Origin: Celerinatantimonas sp046054165
GTDB lineage: Bacteria > Pseudomonadota > Gammaproteobacteria > Enterobacterales > Celerinatantimonadaceae
Direction of reading: 5' to 3'
Length of the DNA: 64,000 nucleotides
Assembly: GCF_046054165.1 (NCBI RefSeq)
Contig: NZ_JBFNXK010000009.1
Span: 1 to 64,000 of the forward strand
The translations under genes were made by a program, and so were the position numbers. The notes under the pieces were generated by a model that saw only the letters and a program-made list of their open reading frames with translations, did no database searches and had not been told where the DNA came from. Below are positions 54,853 through 63,853 of the stretch, one piece after another (position 1 is the first letter of the stretch; every line of letters begins with the position of its first letter).

Positions 54853-54953
54853 ATGGGGCAAAACCGTCTTAGAAACGGCAGCGTACCGATGCGATCGCTG
54901 CCATTTTAGGATGATACTTTAACACTCAGTATGAGACTTTGTTACTCTCCCAC
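54853..54953. repeat. Right boundary repeat of the helicase-nuclease island
   Basis: In order: ATGGGGCA (54853-54860), GGCAGCGTACC (54877-54887), a small palindrome GCGATCGC, then the inverse core CAGTATGAGACTTT (54927-54940) and TCTCCCAC (54946-54953). The same set in the same order closes the OTU island at 13634-13758. A second degenerate core, ATGATACTTTAA, is at 54911-54922. Confidence 0.7.
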
Positions 54954-54962
54954 GATGCTCAG

Positions 54963-54978
54963 CCCCTCGAGTGAGGGG
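54963..54978 (-). terminator. Hairpin after aegA
   Basis: CCCCTC-GAGT-GAGGGG lies 23 bp beyond the aegA stop, with no marked T-run on the minus strand. Confidence 0.45.
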
Positions 54979-55001
54979 TGATTTACCTTAAGCGGGATCA
55001 G

Positions 55002-56981
55002 TTATGCCTGAATATAATTCAGGATCCCTTCTGCCGCATGACGGCCATCCGCTAAGGCCGTTACCACTAAATCAGCCCCGCGCACCGCATCACCACCGGC
55101 AAAAATTTTCGGATTAGAAGTCTGATAACTGTATCGGCTATCCACTCGGGCATCAATGTTATGCCAACGCCCCAGTTGAACCCCCTGTTCCACCAGCCAA
55201 GGCATTTCATGGTTTAAGAAACCAAAGGCAACAATCACCGCATCGGCAGGCATTACAAACTCCGAACCTTCAATCGGTTCTGGTCGACGCCGACCATCAG
55301 CACCCGGTTCACCTAACTGCGTCCGTAACATCCGGATCCCACTGACAGCCCCGGTTTCATCCAGCTCAATATTGATAGGTTGTACATAAAATTCAAATTC
55401 AACCCCTTCCTCTTTCGCATTCTTAACTTCTTTGCGAGAGCCCGGCATATTGGCTTCATCCCGGCGATAAGCACAAGTAACTCGGGTGGCTCCCTGACGA
55501 ATCGCGGTACGCACACAATCCATCGCGGTATCACCACCGCCCAGAACCACCACCTGTTGACCCGATAAATTAATATAAGGCTCTTTCGGATCTTCCGGCA
55601 GGTTCATCAGAGAACGCGTATTGGCCATCAAATAAGGCAGCGCTTCAAATACCCCCGGAGCATCTTCATTCGCCAGACCGGCCGCCATTGGTTTATATGT
55701 TCCAACCCCGACAAATACCGCATCATATTCTGACAACAAATCAGATAACTGAACGTCTGTTCCGACGTCACACCCCAGACGGAATTCGATCCCCATCTCG
55801 GTGAAAATCTCCCGGCGCCGAGCCAGAACCGATTTATCCAACTTGAAGGATGGGATCCCAAATGTCAGCAAGCCACCGATTTCAGCATGGCGATCAAACA
55901 CCACCGGTTTCACACCATGTCGGATCAAGACATCGGCACAAGCTAATCCAGCTGGACCGGCACCAATAATGGCGACCCGTCGATCCGTCATCATGACCCC
56001 ACTCAGATCAGGTTTCCAACCTTTAGCAAAAGCCTGCTCTGAAATAAAACGTTCAATATTTCCAATGGTCACGGAACCTGATTTTTCTTTTAAGGTACAT
56101 CCGCTTTCACATAACCGATCTTGAGGACAAATCCGCCCGGTAATTTCAGGCATACAGTTGGTCTGGTGTGATAATTCAACCGCCTCATCAATCCGCCCTT
56201 CCTGAACTAAACGGATCCATTGTGGAATATGGTTGTGCAGTGGACATTTCCACTCACAAATACTGTGCTCACCACAGGTTAAACAACGCCCACTCTGGCT
56301 ATCGGCTCGTTTTTCATCGAAGGTGATATACAGTTCATCAAAACCTTTTTTACGAAGCTCCAGATCAATCTTATCCGGATCCTGACGGGATGAAGAGTGT
56401 TCCAGTAAAGTCACTTTATTAATTCGATGTGCGCTTGGCGCCGCAGTATCAACAACCGGTTCACTCTGGGTATGCCAAGGCAACGCCGACTGCAAGGCAT
56501 TATTGCGACGTTTTTCAGCAGCGCTATCCGACAGCATCTGCTCGGTCATCAGTGACAAGGCCTGATTAGGGCAGTTTTCAACACAAGCCGGGCCACCCTC
56601 ACGATCCACGCATAAATCACATTTGAGCGCCATCGCCTTCACCTGATGCTCAGCAATCGGCCGAGTCACCACTTCAATTGCCCCGAAGGGACAGTTGACC
56701 TCACATGCTTTACACCCGATACATCGCTGCTGATCAATATGGATCCCATCATCCAGCCGTTGGATGGCACCATTTGGACACCCCTGTAAACAAGGAGCAT
56801 CCTCACAATGGTGACATGTAATCGCCGTATTAATTTGCTCAGATTTAATCACATGAATACGAGGAAAAAACTGATCCGCAGTTAATACATGTTGACCATC
56901 GTTATGTGCCATGACACAGGCAACTTCACAGGCATGACACCCCAAACATTGCTTTGGATTTACAATTATAAATTGATTCAT
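55002..56981 (-). CDS. aegA: AegA-type iron-sulfur oxidoreductase (659 aa)
   Basis: A fusion of a ferredoxin-like part (~1-160) and a glutamate-synthase small-subunit-like flavoprotein (~210-655). The ferredoxin part has four Cys clusters: CLGCHACEVACVMAHND, CHHCEDAPCLQGCP, CIGCKACEVNCPFGA and CDLCVDREGGPACVENCP. The flavoprotein part has CLTCGEHSICEWKCPLHNHIP, VAIIGAGPAGLACADVL for FAD and VVLGGGDTAMDCVRTA for NAD(P). AegA-like proteins act in anaerobic metabolism, with links to formate hydrogenlyase-coupled purine or urate use. ATG at 56981 gives MNQFIIVNPKQCLGCHACE and exactly the E. coli length; the longer frame was rejected. A perfect FNR box lies upstream. Confidence 0.93.
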   Translation of the reverse strand: MNQFIIVNPKQCLGCHACEVACVMAHNDGQHVLTADQFFPRIHVIKSEQINTAITCHHCEDAPCLQGCPNGAIQRLDDGIHIDQQRCIGCKACEVNCPFGAIEVVTRPIAEHQVKAMALKCDLCVDREGGPACVENCPNQALSLMTEQMLSDSAAEKRRNNALQSALPWHTQSEPVVDTAAPSAHRINKVTLLEHSSSRQDPDKIDLELRKKGFDELYITFDEKRADSQSGRCLTCGEHSICEWKCPLHNHIPQWIRLVQEGRIDEAVELSHQTNCMPEITGRICPQDRLCESGCTLKEKSGSVTIGNIERFISEQAFAKGWKPDLSGVMMTDRRVAIIGAGPAGLACADVLIRHGVKPVVFDRHAEIGGLLTFGIPSFKLDKSVLARRREIFTEMGIEFRLGCDVGTDVQLSDLLSEYDAVFVGVGTYKPMAAGLANEDAPGVFEALPYLMANTRSLMNLPEDPKEPYINLSGQQVVVLGGGDTAMDCVRTAIRQGATRVTCAYRRDEANMPGSRKEVKNAKEEGVEFEFYVQPINIELDETGAVSGIRMLRTQLGEPGADGRRRPEPIEGSEFVMPADAVIVAFGFLNHEMPWLVEQGVQLGRWHNIDARVDSRYSYQTSNPKIFAGGDAVRGADLVVTALADGRHAAEGILNYIQA

Positions 56982-57017
56982 ATTGAGTCTTTTTTCTAAG
57001 CCGAGACAAGCTCCCAA

Positions 57018-57552
57018 CAGATCATCGAAATCATATCAACACAAGAGGCACAGTGCCGATACAATAGATCGAGATGAGTTTTGTCTTAATAATGAAGAAT
57101 TATCTTATTTATTGTTATTTATTAGGTAGTTGCAATCGCTTTGAAATGATATATACAACATACCTTTCATGAATTACGCCATCAACATGACATAGAAAAG
57201 AGGGGTTGTCGCTTATCTTATGTGACATTTTAAAGTTCGGTTGATCTGAATCAAGATGCACCGAAAAAACAAATTTGGGGGGAAACACTATAAATACCAA
57301 TTATTTATAGCATAATACACTATTACTAATCCTCTTGATGCCTCGATCGACTTCTCTGTCCCGGGTTCACAGGGATTCACCAGTCAGAATACGCTCGCTC
57401 ATGCGCCACGCCAAACGCAGAGGCTCAAAGCTCCGAAGCCTTCATAATCGCCAATTTATGAATAAAATCACTTGCTTCTATATCGCAATTTTATCATTTT
57501 AAGAATATTGCCTGCTGTGATAACTTGGCGCTCATTCAACAGAATAATCGGG
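57018..57552. promoter_or_regulatory. Divergent aegA / LysR intergenic region
   Basis: About 530 bp with a perfect FNR box and AT-rich tracts. LysR-type regulators commonly bind such divergent regions, but no T-N11-A site stands out. No gene is seen. Confidence 0.45.
57241..57254. promoter_or_regulatory. FNR box
   Basis: TTGATCTGAATCAA is a perfect match to the FNR consensus TTGATNNNNATCAA. It lies 260 bp upstream of aegA and 299 bp upstream of the divergent LysR gene, implying anaerobic control of one or both. Confidence 0.75.
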
Positions 57553-58464
57553 ATGGATAACTCATCAATGATGCTGCGTAAAAATTTCGCCGACTTATTA
57601 TCCTTTCAAGTCGTCGCTCGTGAAAAGAATTTTACTCGAGCTGCCGCTCAACTCCGGCTCTCTCAGTCAGCTCTGAGTCACTCGATTCGAGCCCTAGAGG
57701 AACGGATCGGAGTCCGTCTACTAAATCGAACCACTCGTCGGGTTTCTCTCACGTTGGCCGGGGAGCAGCTATTAAAAACTTTAGATCCCCATCTGGCTGA
57801 AATTGAAAATACGATCCAACAAATCGGTGCGAATCAGAACAGCCCTCGAGGATTAATTCGGCTCAGTACCACCGATCATGCCGCCAATACCGTACTATTG
57901 CCCAGACTGGCTCCGTTTATGCGCAAATATCCGGATATTCACATTGAAATCAATGTGCAGAACCGTTTTATCGATATTGTTTCAGAACGTTTTGATGCCG
58001 GGATCCGCTTTGGTGATGATATTGCTCAAGATATGGTTGCGGTCAAACTCACCGGTGACATGCGCATGGCACTGGTCGGATCACCTGAATATTTTAAACA
58101 TCAACCGGAACCTAAAACCCCTTATGATCTCTCGGAACATTCCTGTATCAACCTGCGATTGATGTCGACTGGCAGTTTGTATAATTGGGAATTTAAAAAA
58201 GATAACCATGAATTCAGTGTTCCGGTCAACGGCGCTTTTACAGCCAACACCTCACAGCTGATTATTAATGCGGCCCTCAATGGTGTGGGGCTCGCTTATG
58301 TTCCGGAAGATTTAATCATGGACGATATTCAAACTGGGAAATTAGTCCACGTTCTCGAAGATTGGAGCCCCTATTTCCCAGGCTATTATCTCTATTATCC
58401 CAGCCGTCGCCAGCACAATACGGCCTTTTTGCTACTGCTGGAAGCCTTGCGTCATCATGAATAG
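57553..58464 (+). CDS. LysR-family transcriptional regulator (303 aa)
   Basis: The winged helix is at the N-terminus (LLSFQVVAREKNFTRAAAQLRLSQSALSHSIRALEERIGVRLLNRTTRRVSLT), followed by a LysR substrate-binding domain (RGLIRLSTTDHAANTVLLPRL...FDAGIRFGDDIAQDMVAVKL). The length and group fit the many YafC/DsdC-like regulators. An earlier in-frame ATG at 57472 adds 27 unconserved residues; 57553 (MDNSSMMLRKNF) or 57568 are more likely starts. Divergent from aegA, a common regulator-target layout, so aegA is a candidate target. Confidence 0.88.
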   Translation: MDNSSMMLRKNFADLLSFQVVAREKNFTRAAAQLRLSQSALSHSIRALEERIGVRLLNRTTRRVSLTLAGEQLLKTLDPHLAEIENTIQQIGANQNSPRGLIRLSTTDHAANTVLLPRLAPFMRKYPDIHIEINVQNRFIDIVSERFDAGIRFGDDIAQDMVAVKLTGDMRMALVGSPEYFKHQPEPKTPYDLSEHSCINLRLMSTGSLYNWEFKKDNHEFSVPVNGAFTANTSQLIINAALNGVGLAYVPEDLIMDDIQTGKLVHVLEDWSPYFPGYYLYYPSRRQHNTAFLLLLEALRHHE

Positions 58465-58469
58465 TTTCC

Positions 58470-58502
58470 TTCCCCTTTCATCTTGCTGAGCAGAAAGGGG
58501 AA
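58470..58502. terminator. Bidirectional hairpin between LysR and ascG-like genes
   Basis: TTCCCCTTT and AAAGGGGAA form a 9-bp stem between the convergent stop codons at 58464 and 58511. Confidence 0.6.
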
Positions 58503-58510
58503 CGATAAAT

Positions 58511-59527
58511 TCAGGCATTCATTTGCGGGACACCCACCGAATCTCGCACAATCAATTCACCTTCAATCGCCTGCGTAGTTGCAGCCGGTGGCTCCCCTAG
58601 CAGATGTAATATAGCCTGTTCGACCATCGCCCGAATCGGCACATTCACTGTCGTCAATGACGGATAGCTATATCGGCTCATGGTACTGTTATCAAAACCA
58701 GCAATGGAGACATCTTCCGGGATCCGCAGCTTGGCTTCACGCAGTGCCCTCATCGCTCCGGTCGCCATATCATCATTACCCGCTAAAATGACTGTAAAAG
58801 GTACGTTTCGGGAGAGTAGCGTCTTGCCAGCCAAATAACCACTTTCGGTTGACCAGTCTCCGGGCACAATCAACTGTTCATCCGGTTCAATACCATATTC
58901 CTTTAATTTATCCAGATAAGCACTAAATCGAGCTTGGCCACTGGGCGAATGCGCTCGCCCCTGGATAAAGGCAATGCGCCGATGCCCTTGACTCAAGATA
59001 TAGTCCATCATCGCCTGAGCACTTTGATAATGATCCATCACCACATAGTCGGAGTCGTTCCCGGGAAGTTGCCGATTAATCACCACAATCGGGGTTTGAT
59101 TCTTGGCAATGATTTCTGCGAGCTCATCACCAGAGAGATATTCGGGATAAATTAAAATCCCGGCACAACGCATATCCAGCAAAAAATCGATGGCTCGACG
59201 CTCATCATCAGCACTATGCTTGCCATCGGCTAACATTAACTGATGCTGATACGTTTCACTGAAAGACGCCGCCGCATACACAAATGATGAAAAATAAGGG
59301 CCATTATATAAACCGTTGGTCATAATGAGTCCCAGCAGATTCGTTTTCTGAGTGGCCATCTGCCGAGCCAATAAATTAGGTCGATAACCGGTTTCTTCAA
59401 TCGCTCGATAAACCAGCTCTTTCACTGCATCACTGACGATATTTTTACCGTTGAGCACTCGTGATACCGTTGCCTTTGAAACGCCCGCTTTTTTTGCCAC
59501 ATCAAGCATTGTGATCATGGTTGTCAT
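58511..59527 (-). CDS. ascG: LacI-family regulator, AscG-like (338 aa)
   Basis: The N-terminal LacI headpiece (MLDVAKKAGVSKATVSRVLNG) and hinge (NLLARQMA) are followed by a periplasmic-binding-like sensor (LGLIMTNGLYNGPYFSSF, LLADGKHSADDERRAIDFLLDMRCAGILIYP, AGNDDMATGAMRAL, SIAGFDNSTMSRYSYPSLTTV). It resembles E. coli AscG, repressor of the arbutin-salicin-cellobiose operon. It lies at the promoter-distal end of the same-strand cluster, after the glucosidase gene and a hairpin. Two palindromes upstream of the PTS gene are its probable operators. Confidence 0.85.
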   Translation of the reverse strand: MTTMITMLDVAKKAGVSKATVSRVLNGKNIVSDAVKELVYRAIEETGYRPNLLARQMATQKTNLLGLIMTNGLYNGPYFSSFVYAAASFSETYQHQLMLADGKHSADDERRAIDFLLDMRCAGILIYPEYLSGDELAEIIAKNQTPIVVINRQLPGNDSDYVVMDHYQSAQAMMDYILSQGHRRIAFIQGRAHSPSGQARFSAYLDKLKEYGIEPDEQLIVPGDWSTESGYLAGKTLLSRNVPFTVILAGNDDMATGAMRALREAKLRIPEDVSIAGFDNSTMSRYSYPSLTTVNVPIRAMVEQAILHLLGEPPAATTQAIEGELIVRDSVGVPQMNA

Positions 59528-59553
59528 CTGACCTTATCATTCCTATCAATCAC

Positions 59554-59577
59554 AGAGCCGGATTAAAATCCGGCTCT
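59554..59577. terminator. Hairpin between ascB and ascG
   Basis: AGAGCCGGATT-AA-AATCCGGCTCT is an 11-bp inverted repeat with a minimal loop between the glucosidase stop and the regulator start. It probably reduces readthrough from the PTS operon into the repressor gene. Confidence 0.55.
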
Positions 59578-59585
59578 GATATTAT

Positions 59586-61028
59586 TTATTCAAGCTGTTC
59601 GCCATTTGAGGCGATTACATTTTTATACCAGTAAAAGGATTTCTTCCGGGAACGACGCAGAGTCCCGCTGCCATCATCATGTTTATCAACATAGATGAAT
59701 CCATAGCGCTTACGCATCTCTCCGGTTGTAAATGACACCAAATCGATACATCCCCACGGGGTATACCCGATTAAATCGACGCCATCAACCGTCACCGCCT
59801 GTTTCATCTGCTCAATATGAGCCTTCAGATAGTCAATCCGGTAATCATCTTCACAATACCCGTTTTCATCGACTTTATCCAAAGCACCCAAGCCATTTTC
59901 AACAATAAACAGAGGAACTTCGTAACGTTCCCATAATGTTGCCAGAGAATAACGCAATCCTACCGGATCAATTTGCCATCCCCAATCCGATGCCGGCACA
60001 TGTGGATTTTTCACTGAAAATTCACTGCTACCATCCATCAGATTTGCATTCGAGTGATGAGCGTCAGCCTTCACGGTATTTGACATATAATAACTCAAGC
60101 CCATGTAATCAGCTTTCCCGGCGGCCAAGATCAGCTCGTCATCGGCCTCCATTTTTATATGATACCCCTTAAGCGCCCACTCTTTTTTGGCATAACTCGG
60201 ATAATGCCCTTTGACCATCACATCTGAAAAGTAGTAACGATCACGCATGGCCATCTGTGCCAACATAATATCATCTGGATTGGACGAATAAGGATATACC
60301 GGCACCATTGCGCACATACAACCTATTTTAAGTTCCGGATCCAGTGCATGCGCCTGTTGCACCACCTGCGCACTCGCCACAAACTGATGATGAACCGCCT
60401 GATACATGGCTTCTTCCGGATGCGGCTGTTGAGAAAATTTCACACCAGAACACAACCAACCAAAAATATCGGTGGCAACATTTTTCTGATTATTAATTTC
60501 GTTAAAGGTCATCCAGTATTTAACTTTATGTCGATAGCGGGCTATCACTGTCATTGAAAATTTCACAAAAAAATCAATGAGTTTTCGATCCATCCAGCCA
60601 TTGTAGGCTGTAGCCAGATGCAGTGGCATTTCAAAATGGCTCAGTGTAATCACCGGCTCAATGCCATACTTTAGAAGTTCATCGAACAGATCGTCATAGT
60701 ATTTCAAGCCCGCTTCGTTGGGCTGATCTTCATCGCCATTCGGGAAAATACGAGTCCAGGCAATACTGGTGCGAAAACATTTAAATCCCATTTCCGCCAT
60801 CAGTCGAATATCTTCTTTATAGCGGCTATAAAAATCAATGGCCTCATGGTTCGGGTAAAAAGCATCCGGTTGGATCCCGTCCGTGATGGTTCGTTGCTGA
60901 CCATGAGCCCCTGCCGTTACCACATCGACGACACTGATACCTTTTCCCTCTTTATCCCAGCCACCTTCCAGCTGGTGGGCGGCAACAGCGCCCCCCCATA
61001 GAAAATTCTCAGGAAATGAACTGCTCAT
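59586..61028 (-). CDS. ascB: 6-phospho-beta-glucosidase, GH1 (AscB-like, 480 aa)
   Basis: It hydrolyses PTS-imported 6-phospho-beta-glucosides such as salicin-6-P, arbutin-6-P or cellobiose-6-P. GH1 marks are FLWGGAVAAHQLEGGW, acid/base Glu in WMTFNEINNQ and nucleophile Glu in PLFIVENGLGA. The phosphate-binding end is GCIDLVSFTTGEMRKRYGFIYVDKHDDGSGTLRRSRKKSF. Length is close to AscB (474 aa). It begins 15 bp after the PTS gene, in one operon. Confidence 0.93.
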   Translation of the reverse strand: MSSSFPENFLWGGAVAAHQLEGGWDKEGKGISVVDVVTAGAHGQQRTITDGIQPDAFYPNHEAIDFYSRYKEDIRLMAEMGFKCFRTSIAWTRIFPNGDEDQPNEAGLKYYDDLFDELLKYGIEPVITLSHFEMPLHLATAYNGWMDRKLIDFFVKFSMTVIARYRHKVKYWMTFNEINNQKNVATDIFGWLCSGVKFSQQPHPEEAMYQAVHHQFVASAQVVQQAHALDPELKIGCMCAMVPVYPYSSNPDDIMLAQMAMRDRYYFSDVMVKGHYPSYAKKEWALKGYHIKMEADDELILAAGKADYMGLSYYMSNTVKADAHHSNANLMDGSSEFSVKNPHVPASDWGWQIDPVGLRYSLATLWERYEVPLFIVENGLGALDKVDENGYCEDDYRIDYLKAHIEQMKQAVTVDGVDLIGYTPWGCIDLVSFTTGEMRKRYGFIYVDKHDDGSGTLRRSRKKSFYWYKNVIASNGEQLE

Positions 61029-61043
61029 TTAATTTCCTCTTTG

Positions 61044-62927
61044 TTAATGTGAAAGTTGTAAAACAGGTTGACCCAATGTGATGTTCTGCGCATCCGTCAT
61101 CGGATTGAGCGTAAATTCATCACTATTGACCACTAAAAATGGGGTCGTTAAGTCATATCCTGACTGCTGAATTTTATCTTTTTCAAAATAAATCAATGGA
61201 TCACCTGTTTTCACGCGATCGCCTTCGTGAACAACAGTGTTAAAATATTGACCTTTCAAATTTACCGTATCTAATCCGACATGGATCAAAAGTTCGGCCC
61301 CATTATCACTGGTTAATCCAACGGCATGCTGTGAATCAATAACCGAAGAAACAACCGCATCGCAAGGGGATTTCACGACCCCATCGTTTGGTGTAAAAGC
61401 AACACCATCCCCCAGCATTTTCTGAGAAAACATCTCATCATGGACCTGATCTAACGCCATTAATGAACCATTGACCGGACTGACTAAAGTTAATACCGCC
61501 GTTGCATGAGAACCTTGTGACTCAGGTGTCGCCGCAGATTCAACGCTATCTTCTTCGGGTTGCGGATCATCAAATCCCACCCAATACACCAGAATGATGG
61601 TCACCACAATCGCCACGATCGAGCCTGCTATTTCACCGATAAATGAACTGGGATTTTCAGCACTAATCGCATTCACCGTTGTTAAAATACTCGGAAGCCC
61701 GGCATACACATAATAATAGCTGCCAAATAAACTCACGACGACCGCACCGACCGCCCCACCGATACAACCGCAGACAAATGGTTTTTTCAGTCGTAAGGTC
61801 ACCCCATAGATGGCCGGTTCAGTAATTCCGAAGACCCCGGTTAGCCCGGCAGAAAAACAAGTGGTTTTAAAGAGCTTGTTCCGACTGCGAAATCCACAGG
61901 CAAAGGCCGCCGCCATTTGTCCGATAACCGCAACAGTCTGAAAAGCCTGAAACGAATCATGACCGTAAACCTGGAAATTGGCAAACACCACTGGCGTGAT
62001 CCCCCAGTGAACGCCAAAAATCACGATAATTTGCCAAACGCCGCCAATAACCGCAGCCGCCAATGGCGGAAATAAGGCATACAGCCAGTTGTATCCTTGC
62101 GCAATCCAGGTAGCAATTTCTGTAGTTACCGGACCAATCACGACCAGTGTCAACGGCACCATAATGGCCACACAGATCAACGGGGTAAATAAAGCTTTAA
62201 CGACATCCGGTAAAATTCGTTCAACCCAGCGTTCAACCCAAGATAACCCCCAAACTAAAAATATCGGTGGTAATACCGATGAGGTATAAACCACTTTAGA
62301 TAACGGTAATCCAGCAAAGGTGATCGATTGTCCCTGTGCAATCTCAGCCGCCATCTTGGCCCACTCTGGATTAATCAGTGCACAACAGCAAAAAACCGAA
62401 ATAAATGGATTACATTTAAAATGTTTGGCTGCGGTAATCCCGATAAATACCGGGAGGAAACTAAAGGGGGTCCATGAAATAAAATTAAGAACATTAAAGG
62501 CCCCGGTATGTATAAATTCCGGGAAAGCCAGTTTCGACAGAATTAAAATCCCCTGTAGGATCCCAGCGGCCGCCAAAATATAAATGACCGGCGCAAAAAT
62601 GCCTGCCATCGCCGCAATCAATGAATCCAGAATCCCTTTTTTTGCGACATTGGCACTGGCCATCAAACTCACATTGACCAATCCAGATATGGCCTCATAA
62701 ACATCACCGACATGAGTTCCAATAACAACCTGAAATTGTCCACCTGCCAAAATAACTGTAATCACGCCCGGCAATTTTTTAATCCGTTCAACAGCCGTGT
62801 CCGGGCACGTTTTAAGCTCTAACCGAAGCCGGGTCGCACAACGGTTAATACTGACTAAATTAGCTTCTCCTCCTACCTCCTGGAGAATATCCTGTGCTAA
62901 CTTCGAATAATCTCTTATTTTCGCCAT
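61044..62927 (-). CDS. ascF: Beta-glucoside PTS enzyme IIBCA (627 aa)
   Basis: It imports and phosphorylates beta-glucosides. EIIB is ~1-85 with Cys30 (SINRCATRLRLELK). EIIC is ~100-455 with about ten helices (GTHVGDVYEAISGLV at its start, GVFGITEPAIYGVTLRLKKPF, GGAVGAVVVSLFG). A linker follows, then a Crr-like EIIA domain (~475-627) with active His at ~549 (ELLIHVGLDTVNLKG). E. coli AscF lacks the EIIA domain; here it is fused, as in BglF, so no separate EIIA is needed. First gene of the operon, with GAGGG ribosome site and LacI-type operators upstream. Confidence 0.93.
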   Translation of the reverse strand: MAKIRDYSKLAQDILQEVGGEANLVSINRCATRLRLELKTCPDTAVERIKKLPGVITVILAGGQFQVVIGTHVGDVYEAISGLVNVSLMASANVAKKGILDSLIAAMAGIFAPVIYILAAAGILQGILILSKLAFPEFIHTGAFNVLNFISWTPFSFLPVFIGITAAKHFKCNPFISVFCCCALINPEWAKMAAEIAQGQSITFAGLPLSKVVYTSSVLPPIFLVWGLSWVERWVERILPDVVKALFTPLICVAIMVPLTLVVIGPVTTEIATWIAQGYNWLYALFPPLAAAVIGGVWQIIVIFGVHWGITPVVFANFQVYGHDSFQAFQTVAVIGQMAAAFACGFRSRNKLFKTTCFSAGLTGVFGITEPAIYGVTLRLKKPFVCGCIGGAVGAVVVSLFGSYYYVYAGLPSILTTVNAISAENPSSFIGEIAGSIVAIVVTIILVYWVGFDDPQPEEDSVESAATPESQGSHATAVLTLVSPVNGSLMALDQVHDEMFSQKMLGDGVAFTPNDGVVKSPCDAVVSSVIDSQHAVGLTSDNGAELLIHVGLDTVNLKGQYFNTVVHEGDRVKTGDPLIYFEKDKIQQSGYDLTTPFLVVNSDEFTLNPMTDAQNITLGQPVLQLSH

Positions 62928-62954
62928 GATGCCCTCTTTATTCGAATAAGTTTA

Positions 62955-62968
62955 TGAAACCGATTTCA
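62955..62968. promoter_or_regulatory. LacI-type operator 1 upstream of ascF
   Basis: TGAAACCGATTTCA is a near-perfect palindrome with the central CG typical of LacI-family operators, 28 bp upstream of the PTS start codon. Confidence 0.75.
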
Positions 62969-62992
62969 AACATGAATTTGAACCCATCGCTT

Positions 62993-63006
62993 TGCAACCG
63001 GTTTCA
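62993..63006. promoter_or_regulatory. LacI-type operator 2 upstream of ascF
   Basis: TGCAACCGGTTTCA is a second copy of the palindrome, 38 bp centre to centre from the first. Two sites allow cooperative binding or looping by the AscG-like repressor. Confidence 0.75.
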
Positions 63007-63853
63007 AATAGAGGTGTGCGACTGATCGCTATTTGATGAAGTTATTTGTAAGAAATGAGCGGCAAGATCACAGAATGTGATAAGCCTTAAAAACCATCCT
63101 GATAGGATCAAGCAAAGGTCATATCCGATGCCATTTATCCGGAGCACCCAGCGTCTTTGGGATGCGAAAAGCCATAGCTCTCGATACAAAATTACCGGCT
63201 GCGGGCCACCCCTGAAAATCGTGATCACGCAGCATCGATGCAGCGTCGTCATCTTTCTGGAGCTACCATTGGGACTCATGAGTTCTCGCTATAATTCATA
63301 ACTTTTTATTACAACTCATTCCGTTGCATTACTTTAAATAAAACATTTATTCTACAAATAATAACCTGTTGCAAACATCGTCATACAAAATACAACCGTT
63401 ACAGTTAATATAGGTGGGTTTAAGCTATCGCAAGCTACCTCATCGCCTTAATGATCCATATAACGCTAACGCGCGAAGATGACGGAAGCGAGAGCCAGCT
63501 CAAGTATTTAACAAGTTATTTATAAGATAATCACATATATTTAAAGACTTCTTGTATGTGCTCTATGTTCAGTGGTTGAGCATCTGATTCTGAACTATGT
63601 TTTCATCCCAATTACGGCCTGAAAGCATGATCTCAACTGTCTGAATAGGCCTTAGGAGTAAAGCTGAAAGTTAGCGGTGGTGAATCCGATAGAATTGCAG
63701 TGTTTGGCCACATTTATCTGCACATGGCCGACATGTTATAGCTGCTTCTCCCCTTTCACTTTCTGTCTGACTGCTGTTTATAACGATGGATGAAAGATTA
63801 TCTCAGGTAATCACCGCATCCTAACAATAACGAGATAGATAAAGGAGAATGCC
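63007..63853. other. Non-coding region between asc operon and aldehyde dehydrogenase gene
   Basis: About 850 bp. Short open frames here lack ribosome sites and family signals. A small inverted arrangement AAGCTATCGCAAGCT occurs near 63424-63440. The final part (63840-63850, AAAGGAGAAT) is the ribosome site of the next gene. Confidence 0.4.
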
